Positions 14,478-20,961 of a stretch of 23,887 nt of DNA are shown in pieces (position 1 is the stretch's first letter; each line of letters opens with the position of its first letter). Both the position numbers and the translations under genes were made by a program. The DNA is from an uncultured Oscillospiraceae bacterium (lineage in GTDB: Bacteria > Bacillota > Clostridia > Oscillospirales > Oscillospiraceae): contig CAJUQS010000195.1 in NCBI GenBank assembly GCA_910588365.1, positions 1-23,887 on the forward strand, in the 5' to 3' direction. The notes below the pieces were generated by a model, which saw only the letters and a list, made by a program, of their open reading frames with translations, made no database searches and was not told the DNA's origin.

Positions 14478-15389
14478 TTATTTACCGAAGCTCTCGATAA
14501 TCTCCACGATCTCCGCGCCGATGCGCTGCTGTGCCTCCTTGGTGGCGGCACCGATGTGGGGGGTGCAGGAGACGTTGGTGTGGGAGTAGAGGGCGGCGTT
14601 GGTGGCGGGCTCGTCGGCGTACACGTCCAGGCCGGCGGCACGGATCTTGCCGGAGTTGAGGGCCTCCAGAAGATCGTCCTCATTGACGTTGTCGCCCCGG
14701 GAGGTGTTGATGAACACCACGCCGTCCTTCATCTTGTCGATGTTCTCCTTGCTGATGAGCTTGACGCCGTTGAGGGAGGGGGTGTGGAGGGAGATGAAGT
14801 CGGCGCGCTCAAGCAGCTCGTCCAGCTCCACGTACTTCATGCCGATCTGCTCCTCGATGCCGGGGACGTGGAAGATATCCTGGGCAATGACCTCCATGCC
14901 GATGCCCTTGGCCATGCGGCCCAGGGCCTGGCCGATGCGGCCGAAGCCGATGATGCCCAGGGTCTTGCCGCCCAGCTCGAAGCCCTTGCCGTAGGCCTTC
15001 TTCTCCCACTTGCCCTCGCGCATGGTGTGGCCAGCGACGGAGAGGAACCGGGCGCAGGAGAACATGTGGCCCATGGCCAGCTCGGCCACGGAGTTGGAGG
15101 AGGCGCGGGGGGTGTTCTTGACGGTGATGCCCGCGTCCTCGGCGTACTTGACGTCGATGTTGTCCACGCCCACGCCGCCGCGGATGACCAGCTTGAGCTT
15201 GCCGCCCTTGGCCTCGTCGATGTGGCTGGCGCGGACCTTGGTGGCCGAGCGCACCACAACGGCGTCAAAATCCTTCAGGGCAGCGCCCAGCTCCTCGCTG
15301 GGATAGAACTGCTCCACCACCTCGTGGCCGTTGGCCTTCAGCTGCTCCAGAGCGCTCTTGTCCATCCCGTCGGTAACTAAGATTCTCAT
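14478..15389 (-). CDS. serA: D-3-phosphoglycerate dehydrogenase, short form
   Basis: SerA oxidises 3-phosphoglycerate with NAD to start serine synthesis. The 303-residue protein has the NAD-binding motif GFGRIG at 148-153 in LGIIGFGRIGQALG. The D-2-hydroxyacid dehydrogenase catalytic residues are visible: Arg231 in NTSRGD, Glu260 in YADEP and His278 in TPHIGAA. GGVGVDNID at about 71-79 is also typical. It ends right after the catalytic fold and has no ACT or intervening domain, so serine feedback through an ACT domain is not expected. The ATG at 15389 is chosen because GAGGAG precedes it. It is the third gene of an operon with serC, which supports SerA over other 2-hydroxyacid dehydrogenases. 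Confidence 0.92.
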   Translation of the reverse strand: MRILVTDGMDKSALEQLKANGHEVVEQFYPSEELGAALKDFDAVVVRSATKVRASHIDEAKGGKLKLVIRGGVGVDNIDVKYAEDAGITVKNTPRASSNSVAELAMGHMFSCARFLSVAGHTMREGKWEKKAYGKGFELGGKTLGIIGFGRIGQALGRMAKGIGMEVIAQDIFHVPGIEEQIGMKYVELDELLERADFISLHTPSLNGVKLISKENIDKMKDGVVFINTSRGDNVNEDDLLEALNSGKIRAAGLDVYADEPATNAALYSHTNVSCTPHIGAATKEAQQRIGAEIVEIIESFGK

Positions 15390-15405
15390 AATCGCATCAT
15401 TCTCC

Positions 15406-15597
15406 TCAATTATTTTTATCAATGACGACGTTCCCGTTTTCATCCAGCAGGGGGGTGATGCTGGAGTAGTACGTGAGTCCGTCGCCCATCGTGGCCAGAT
15501 AGCAGACGCCTGTCTCCGTATCGCAGATAATCGACAGGCCGGCGGCTGGGCCCTCTTTGACCGCAAAACGCGGAGTCTTTTTCTCTTTCCCAAACAT
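15406..15597 (-). CDS. Small DUF6440-like protein in the serine operon
   Basis: The 63-residue product reads MFGKEKKTPRFAV at its start and ends in a TPLLDENGNVVIDK motif. This pattern (a CDTETGVCYLA strand, then a short TPLLD-x-x-G segment) is that of small uncharacterised Firmicutes proteins annotated as DUF6440. It lies between serC and serA: its ATG is four bases after the serC stop, and serA starts 17 bases after its own stop. A GGAG within the end of serC can serve as ribosome binding site. No signal peptide or membrane segment is present. A role in serine synthesis is suggested only by position. Confidence 0.75.
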   Translation of the reverse strand: MFGKEKKTPRFAVKEGPAAGLSIICDTETGVCYLATMGDGLTYYSSITPLLDENGNVVIDKNN

Positions 15598-15600
15598 GGA

Positions 15601-16695
15601 TTAGCCGTTCTCCGCCTCGAACTTTTTCAGGAAATCCACCAGCGCCTCCACGCCCTCCTTGGGCATGGCGTTGTAGGTGGAGGCCCGCAGGCCGCCCACG
15701 CTCTTGTGGCCCTTCAGGTTGTCGTAGCCGGCGGCCTTGGTGGCGGCCACCACCTTGGCATCCAGATCCTTGTCGCCGGTGACGAAGGGGATGTTCATGA
15801 GGGAACGGAACTCCTTGTCCACAGTGCCCGTGAACATCTTGGAGGCGTCCAGGAAGTCGTACATGACCTTGGCCTTCTCGATGTTGATCTTCTCCATGGC
15901 CTCCAGGCCGCCGATGCTCTTGAGGTACTTGAACACCTTGCCGCAGCAGTAGATGGCCCAGCAGTTGGGGGTGTTGTACATGGAGCCGTTGTCCGCGTGG
16001 GTCTTATAGCTCATGTAGAGGGGGGTCTTGGGATCCAGATCCGCGTCGTCGCGGATGAGGTCCTCGCGGATGATGACCACCACCATGCCGGCGGGGCCCA
16101 CGTTCTTCTGCACGCCGGCGTAGATGAGGCCGTAGTCGGAGACGTTGCAGGGCTTGGAGAGGAACATGGAGCTCTGGTCGCTGACCAGGACGTGGCCCTT
16201 GGTGTTGGGCAGCTTGTTCCAGGTCACGCCGTGGATGGTCTCGTTCTCGCAGATATAGACATAGTCCGCATTCTCCGGGATGTCCAGATCATCGCAGTTG
16301 GGGACATAGCTGAAATTACGATCCTTGCTGGAGGCCACCACATGCACGTCGCCGTACTTCTTGGCCTCGGCAATGGCCTTCTTGGACCAGGCGCCGGTCT
16401 CCACGTAGCAGGCCACGCCGTTCTTCATCAGGTTCATGGGGATCATGGCGAACTGAAGCGTAGCGCCGCCCTGGATGAACAGCACCTTGTAGTTGTCGGG
16501 GATATTCATCAGATCCCGCAGGTCCTGCTCCGCCTCGTCGATGATCTGCTGGTAGACAGGAGAGCGGTGGCTCATCTCCATCACGCACATGCCGGAGCCC
16601 CGGTAGTTCATCATCTCGTCCCGGATCTCCTCCAGGACAGGCTCCGGCATGGTGGCAGGTCCGGCGGAAAAGTTGAATGTGCGGTTGTACTTCAT
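15601..16695 (-). CDS. serC: Phosphoserine aminotransferase
   Basis: SerC converts 3-phosphohydroxypyruvate and glutamate to phosphoserine, the second step of serine synthesis, using pyridoxal phosphate. The 364-residue protein starts MKYNRTFNFSAGPATMPEPV, the family N-terminus. It has FIQGGATLQF at about 73-82, GAWSKKA near 101-107 and the PLP lysine Lys197 in YAGVQKNVGPAG. The C-terminal GLRASTYNAMPKEGVEAL contains the conserved substrate-binding Arg. The ATG at 16695 is preceded by GGAGGAA; an in-frame ATG at 16770 lies at the promoter and is rejected. It is the first gene of the serC - small gene - serA operon. No serB was found in the window. Confidence 0.96.
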   Translation of the reverse strand: MKYNRTFNFSAGPATMPEPVLEEIRDEMMNYRGSGMCVMEMSHRSPVYQQIIDEAEQDLRDLMNIPDNYKVLFIQGGATLQFAMIPMNLMKNGVACYVETGAWSKKAIAEAKKYGDVHVVASSKDRNFSYVPNCDDLDIPENADYVYICENETIHGVTWNKLPNTKGHVLVSDQSSMFLSKPCNVSDYGLIYAGVQKNVGPAGMVVVIIREDLIRDDADLDPKTPLYMSYKTHADNGSMYNTPNCWAIYCCGKVFKYLKSIGGLEAMEKINIEKAKVMYDFLDASKMFTGTVDKEFRSLMNIPFVTGDKDLDAKVVAATKAAGYDNLKGHKSVGGLRASTYNAMPKEGVEALVDFLKKFEAENG

Positions 16696-16728
16696 GTTGC
16701 GTTCCTCCTCAAAAATCACCAGAATTTG

Positions 16729-16778
16729 GGTGCTTCCCCAAGCACCTTCAGTATAGTATATTCTTTTCAAATAATCAA
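16729..16778 (-). promoter_or_regulatory. Promoter and 5' hairpin of the serC operon
   Basis: On the minus strand TTGATT (16778-16773), a 17-base spacer and TATACT (16755-16750) form a sigma-A-type promoter. A hairpin, GGTGCTT-GGGG-AAGCACC (16746-16729), falls at the very start of the expected transcript. It may stabilise the mRNA; it is too short for a riboswitch. Confidence 0.7.
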
Positions 16779-16831
16779 CAGGGAAAGCAAAAATTCATAT
16801 AATCAATCCCTGCTTTCCGCCGGCAGACGCG

Positions 16832-16865
16832 AAAAAAACCGCCGTCACCCGGGAGGCGACGGCGG
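16832..16865 (-). terminator. Intrinsic terminator after the lipoprotein gene
   Basis: Read on the minus strand, CCGCCGTC (16865-16858) pairs with GACGGCGG (16846-16839), followed by seven Ts at 16838-16832. It lies 165 bases past the lipoprotein stop. The 16866-17030 stretch has no convincing gene. Confidence 0.8.
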
Positions 16866-17030
16866 CTGTCTATCAAAGGCGGCTTATGGATTTGCTTTTT
16901 CGATTGCGGCGCAGTCCCGTTTTGCCTGTCCGGCAGGACAGCCTCCCCAATTCCGCTGGGAGGTCCGTCACCGGGCCCCGCACCCGGTCAACCACAGCAG
17001 CGCGATCCCGCATTGCCCGTCCGGCAGGGC

Positions 17031-17939
17031 CTAGGAGATGCTGCACCGTACCACGCAGTCCAGGTCGAACTGCCCCGCGTCGCACTCCACGTGCATGGTG
17101 ACGGTGGTGGTGCCGGGGCCCACGGCGGTGACCACGCCGCTGATCTCATCCACCATGGCGACATCGGGGTCGGCGGAGCTGTAGTCCACCTCGTAGACCC
17201 CGGATACGCCCTCGGGCACCAGCCGGAAGTGCTCCCCCTCGTTGAAGAAGGTGACGTCCGTGCGGTTGGCGGTGACGCCGCCGGTGTCCGCGCTGCCGCC
17301 GCCGGCGGGCGGAAGGGTGGGCTCGTCATCGGACCCGGAGGATTTTTCACCAGACGCGCCGGGTTTGTCCTCCTTCCAGCTGCACCGGACGATGCACGCG
17401 AAGTCGTACTGGCCGTTGTACTCCACGTGCATATTGACGGTGGTAGTGCCGGGGCCCACGGCGGTGACCTTCCCGGTGTCCGGGTCCACGGACGCCACAT
17501 CCGGATCCTCGCTCTCATAGGTGCAGGCGTAGACCCCGGAGATGCCCTTGGGCTGGAAGTGGAAGAACTCCCCGGGCCCGAAGAAGGTTGCGTCGGAGTG
17601 GCTGGCGGTGACGGTCCCCCCGCCTGGATCGGCGGGGGCCGGATCCGGGCTCTCGGAGGGCGCGGGGGCCGGATCCTCAGCGGGCACAGGATCCGGCTCC
17701 GCCGGTTCAGAGGCGCCGGAGTGGTCCGGGATCACCGGCTCCTCCGCCTTGGGGGCGCTGTCCTTGCCGCCGTCCCCACTGTCGGAGGGGGAGGTCTGGA
17801 TGATGGGACGGGCGGGCCGGTCATCGCTGGCGAAAATCTGGTCCATTATCTTATTGAAGTCCAGATCCTCCAGCCGGCTGCAGGCCGTCAGTCCCAGCAT
17901 CAGGAACAGGGAAAGAAAAAAGCATACTGCACGTCTCAT
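17031..17939 (-). CDS. Lipoprotein with two Big_2-like repeats
   Basis: The 302-residue protein starts with a lipoprotein signal (lipobox LTAC, Cys20), so it should be anchored to the outer face of the membrane. A Pro/Ala/Asp/Glu-rich, low-complexity linker covers about 40-105. Two bacterial Ig-like repeats follow, at about 105-190 and 223-302, each with SGVY, DPDVA and VTAVGPGTTTV motifs. Each repeat ends in a close Cys pair (CIVRC and CVVRC). The ATG at 17939 follows AAGGTG; the in-frame GTG at 17948 is less likely. The gene follows the blaR1-like gene on the same strand, separated by the palindrome block. No promoter is obvious. Its function is unknown, with adhesion or wall binding possible. 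Confidence 0.8.
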   Translation of the reverse strand: MRRAVCFFLSLFLMLGLTACSRLEDLDFNKIMDQIFASDDRPARPIIQTSPSDSGDGGKDSAPKAEEPVIPDHSGASEPAEPDPVPAEDPAPAPSESPDPAPADPGGGTVTASHSDATFFGPGEFFHFQPKGISGVYACTYESEDPDVASVDPDTGKVTAVGPGTTTVNMHVEYNGQYDFACIVRCSWKEDKPGASGEKSSGSDDEPTLPPAGGGSADTGGVTANRTDVTFFNEGEHFRLVPEGVSGVYEVDYSSADPDVAMVDEISGVVTAVGPGTTTVTMHVECDAGQFDLDCVVRCSIS

Positions 17940-17963
17940 ACAGATCACCTTCTAGGTAAAATG

Positions 17964-18092
17964 ATATGATTTCCGAACTTGAAATTCGGAAATCATATAT
18001 TTGATTTAAGCCGTTTTGCTCGCCGCCATAAACGGCGGCAACCGCAAAACATGGCACATATTACTTCCGACCTTTCGGCTCGGAAGTAATAT
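17964..18092. repeat. Block of three palindromes, the outer two related
   Basis: Palindrome 1 is ATATGATTTCCGAA/TTCGGAAATCATAT (17964-17977, 17985-17998). Palindrome 2 is a nested stem, GTTTTGC...GCAAAAC (18013-18019, 18044-18050) enclosing GCCGCC/GGCGGC (18022-18027, 18034-18039). Palindrome 3 is ATATTACTTCCGA/TCGGAAGTAATAT (18058-18070, 18080-18092). The arms of 1 and 3 share ATAT, A and TTCCGA. All pairings are perfect. It lies between two same-strand genes and could be a terminator, a leader of the lipoprotein gene, or a dispersed repeat. Confidence 0.8.
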
Positions 18093-18100
18093 CTCTTTTG

Positions 18101-20326
18101 TCAAACATCAGGCGTCAGCCCCAGATGCCGGTAAATCTCCGCATCCGTCAGCAGCTCATCCCCGCCAAGGCCCGCCTCTTCGCTCAGGGGCCGGCGGATC
18201 CAGGAGAGCACGTCCGCGCGCTCGTCCTCCGTCAGGTAAACGCTGCCCAGCACGGAGGCGAACCACTGGGGGTTGCGCTCGTAGAGCGTCCAGACCACGC
18301 CGGGATAGCCGTTGGCGTAGGTCCCGGCCGCATCGGGGCCGCGGGGCGTGCGGCTGGAGAGGATGTCGTGGTACTGCCCCCAGTCCAGCTCGGCCTCCCG
18401 GGCGTAGTCCCACAGCTCCATCAGCAGCTCCCACGCCTCCTCCTCGCCGTAGAGGCCGGCGTAACAGTCCCAGTCCAGGTAGGGCAGGTAGGTGATGGCC
18501 AGGGGCATATTGTCCGCGCTGCTGCCGTAGACCAGCCGGGCGGCGCTCTCCCGGGTGGCCGTCATGCGGAAGCCGTCCGCCAGCTCCCGGCCGGCCTCCA
18601 TCAGCGCCTGGGTCCGCTCCCGGTCCCGGCTGTAGTCGGGCTCCCGGTTGAGCTCCAGGACGTAGGTGTAGGGACTGCCGTTGAAGTCGAACTCCGTCAG
18701 CAGGATGTCACTGCGGTTGTATGCATCCGCCCAGCTGGTGGGGTTGGGGAGCACGCTCATGAGCCAGCCGCTCTCCTGGTCCGCGGCGTTGTCGTAAAAG
18801 ATCACGCCGTCCTCCGTCTCAGTGTAGGCCACCTCCCCCACCCACGCCTCCGGCACGGTCAGGGAGAACATGCCGCTGGGGTGGTCATAGGGGCGATCGT
18901 CCAGGGTTCCGGCGGAGAGGGGCCGGTCCATGGGGGTCTCCCGGACCCGGTTTTCCCGCTGGAGGGCGGCGTCCACCGCCTCATAGGCCCCCTCCGCTAT
19001 GTACCAGCGCTCCTCTGCGGGAGCTGGATCCGGGGTGGCGGACATGGCATCCCCTCCGCGGCGGACCAGGGGGCTGCCGGAGTAGAAGAAGAACCCGGCC
19101 ACGGAGAGGATGTGCTCGCAGTCCGGCTCCCCGTCCGGGGCCTCGGTCCGGGTCCACCGGCAGGAGGCAAACGCCGCCTCCAGGGGGTACTCCCGGTCCA
19201 CGCCGCCCTGGATGGCGGGGGAACCGCTGCCCAGGGAGCCGGCAAAATAGACCGCGCTCAGCACGCCGTCCTCCCCCCGGGCCTCCTCCAGGAGCGCCAG
19301 GACCTCCTGCACGGCGGAGTCCCCGCCGTCCGGCGGGCTCTCCGCCTCTGCCCTGCCGCCGAAGGTGAGCACCACCGCGCCGCACATCACCAGCACCACC
19401 GCCGCCAGGGTAATTTTCAGCATCCGGGGCCGGTGGGCGATGAAGGAGATGCGCTGTACCATGGTCCGCTTTCCGGCGGTCATGGTGGTGGCGGTGCGCA
19501 GCAGGTCCGCCGGGGTGCGGCCGGGCACCACCATCTTGAGCAGGGTCGCGCCGTAATCCAGCCGCCGGGCCTCCCCCAGGCGGCGGATGACCCCGTCGTC
19601 GCAGCTGAGCTCGCAGTCCCGCCTGCTGAGGGACGCGGCCAGCCAAACCAGGGGATTGTACCAGTGGATGACCAGGCAGACGCTGCGCACCAGGGCCCAC
19701 AGGTGGTCCCCGTGGCGGTGGTGGGTCTGCTCGTGGAGGAGGATGTGCTCAAAATGCTCCGCCCGCAGGGCTTCCCTGCTGACGTAGACCGCGGGGCGCA
19801 GCACCCCGAACAGGCAGGGGGAGGCCAGCTCCTCCGCCAGATACACCGGAATCTCCCAGGCCCCGGTGTCCGGAGGCAGGTACAGACGCTTCCGGCATTT
19901 TCGCAGGCGGCGGGCCAGGGTGAGATCTGACGCGGTCAGAGCGGCGGCGGTGAGGACCATGCCGGCCTTCCACAGAAGGCCGGGCCAGTCCGCCGCCCGG
20001 CGCGGTCCGGAATCCGGACCGGGAGCCGGAATCTCCGGCGCGGCGGACTCCGGCACACCGGCGCTCTGGTCCGGCAGAACCGGACGGGGCAACCCGGCGG
20101 CCGGCGGCGCCTCCTGCCGGACCTCCTCCAGGGAGATGGAGAGCTCACGGGCCGCCCCGGCCACGCTCACCGGCGCGGGAAACAGGGGCCCGGGGACCAG
20201 CAGCCTTATGGCCACCGGCAGCCATAAGGCGTATTGGAGCCTGGGGCTGATCCGGCCCCGCAGCAGCCGCCGCAGCAGGACGACCACCAGGATGAGGACC
20301 GAGGCCGGGAGAAAGCTCTCCCTCAT
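18101..20326 (-). CDS. BlaR1-like M56 membrane metalloprotease sensor
   Basis: M56 proteins of the BlaR1/MecR1 type sense an external signal and cleave or inactivate a BlaI-type repressor. The 741-residue product has membrane helices at about 8-22, 32-50, 117-133, 208-226 and 303-323. The zinc protease motif HEQTH is at 198-202, and the family signature DCELSCDD at 237-244. The region after the last helix (about 325-741) is extracytoplasmic and does not look like a penicillin-binding domain: I see no SxxK motif in a suitable context. Part of it (about 478-590, HPSGMFSLTVPEAW) resembles small secreted beta-type domains of Firmicutes. The ATG at 20326 follows GGGAGGAA and overlaps the blaI stop by four bases, so the pair is translationally coupled. 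The signal is probably not a beta-lactam. Confidence 0.87.
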   Translation of the reverse strand: MRESFLPASVLILVVVLLRRLLRGRISPRLQYALWLPVAIRLLVPGPLFPAPVSVAGAARELSISLEEVRQEAPPAAGLPRPVLPDQSAGVPESAAPEIPAPGPDSGPRRAADWPGLLWKAGMVLTAAALTASDLTLARRLRKCRKRLYLPPDTGAWEIPVYLAEELASPCLFGVLRPAVYVSREALRAEHFEHILLHEQTHHRHGDHLWALVRSVCLVIHWYNPLVWLAASLSRRDCELSCDDGVIRRLGEARRLDYGATLLKMVVPGRTPADLLRTATTMTAGKRTMVQRISFIAHRPRMLKITLAAVVLVMCGAVVLTFGGRAEAESPPDGGDSAVQEVLALLEEARGEDGVLSAVYFAGSLGSGSPAIQGGVDREYPLEAAFASCRWTRTEAPDGEPDCEHILSVAGFFFYSGSPLVRRGGDAMSATPDPAPAEERWYIAEGAYEAVDAALQRENRVRETPMDRPLSAGTLDDRPYDHPSGMFSLTVPEAWVGEVAYTETEDGVIFYDNAADQESGWLMSVLPNPTSWADAYNRSDILLTEFDFNGSPYTYVLELNREPDYSRDRERTQALMEAGRELADGFRMTATRESAARLVYGSSADNMPLAITYLPYLDWDCYAGLYGEEEAWELLMELWDYAREAELDWGQYHDILSSRTPRGPDAAGTYANGYPGVVWTLYERNPQWFASVLGSVYLTEDERADVLSWIRRPLSEEAGLGGDELLTDAEIYRHLGLTPDV

Positions 20327-20709
20327 GCCTGTTCCTCCCTCGCTCTCTCCAGGATGGCGGTCAGATCCGCAATGTCCTCCCGGCTCAGCCCCCGCCCGTC
20401 GGCCAGGGTGTTGACCATCATGCCCACGCTGCCCCGGTAGACCCGGTGGAGCAGGGACTCGGTCTCCTGTAGGGCCGCCTGCTCCCGCGGGATGGTGGGG
20501 GCGTACTGCCGGGCCTTCCGGCCCTCGGTATAGGCCACCGCGCCCTTGACCTCCAGGCGTCCCACCATCGTGACGATGGTGGATTTGCTCCACCCGGTGA
20601 CGGGCCCCAGCGCCCGGACCATCTCCGTCAGCGTCCGGGGGCTCTGCTCCCACAGGCACTCCATAATCCTCCACTCCCCGGCAGAGAGGGAAACGGGCTT
20701 CTTTTCCAT
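20323..20709 (-). CDS. BlaI/MecI-family repressor
   Basis: This 128-residue winged-helix repressor matches the BlaI/MecI/CopY family in length and layout. The N-terminal domain has LSAGEWRIMECLWEQ at about 8-22 and a recognition helix in GWSKSTIVTMVGRL at 39-52. The wing is at about 56-70 (GAVAYTEGRKARQY), and a helical dimerisation tail follows (about 75-128). Such proteins repress their own operon until cleaved through the partner M56 protease. Asn100, in VNTL, sits roughly where BlaI/MecI have the Asn-Phe cleavage site, but the next residue is Thr. The ATG at 20709 has GGAG upstream. The gene is divergent from the Sel1-repeat gene. Confidence 0.92.
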   Translation of the reverse strand: MEKKPVSLSAGEWRIMECLWEQSPRTLTEMVRALGPVTGWSKSTIVTMVGRLEVKGAVAYTEGRKARQYAPTIPREQAALQETESLLHRVYRGSVGMMVNTLADGRGLSREDIADLTAILERAREEQA

Positions 20710-20768
20710 CAGCGTCTCCTTTCCGGCGGCAGCGCCGCCCTGACTGACGTCGTTGTGCATACGGCTTC

Positions 20769-20797
20769 AGTTTACCACGCCGATTTACCCCTGTCAA
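20769..20797 (-). promoter_or_regulatory. Sigma-A-type promoter of the blaI-blaR1-like operon
   Basis: On the minus strand TTGACA (20797-20792), a 17-base spacer and TAAACT (20774-20769) lie about 60 bases before the repressor start at 20709. Confidence 0.75.
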
Positions 20798-20805
20798 TCG
20801 TCCAG

Positions 20806-20835
20806 CCCCACATTCTTTTTCAGAAAAAGCTGGGG
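20806..20835. promoter_or_regulatory. Candidate operator between divergent promoters
   Basis: CCCCA (20806-20810) and CTTTTT (20815-20820) pair with TGGGG (20831-20835) and AAAAAG (20824-20829) around CAG, with uneven spacers. The imperfect palindrome sits between the -35 boxes of the blaI and Sel1 promoters. It does not contain the TACA/TGTA half-sites I would expect for BlaI. Confidence 0.4.
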
Positions 20836-20842
20836 GAACACC

Positions 20843-20871
20843 TTGTGCCGCCCCTGTTTCTATGCTATACT
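20843..20871 (+). promoter_or_regulatory. Sigma-A-type promoter of the Sel1-repeat gene
   Basis: TTGTGC (20843-20848), a 17-base spacer and TATACT (20866-20871) lie about 90 bases before the GTG at 20962. The -35 box is 46 bases from that of the divergent blaI promoter. Confidence 0.6.
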
Positions 20872-20961
20872 TGTACGCGACAAAATTATGGCGGTCCTCA
20901 GCTCACCGGCGGACGATCGGGGGGTGGAAGGCTGTTATTGCCGCAGAGAGGAGCGGATCAA

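Noticed and set aside
16729..16746. serC leader hairpin as a riboswitch or T-box
   Set aside because: The leader is under 60 bases, with one 7-pair stem and no T-box consensus or specifier loop.
18098..19930. A 610-codon plus-strand open frame opposite the M56 protease gene
   Set aside because: It is a low-complexity shadow of the protease gene, which has HEQTH, the DCELSCDD signature and a coupled start.
20755..20961. Earlier ATG start for the Sel1 protein at 20755
   Set aside because: It lies upstream of the likely promoter and across the control region, and it has no ribosome binding site. The GTG at 20962 has a good one.
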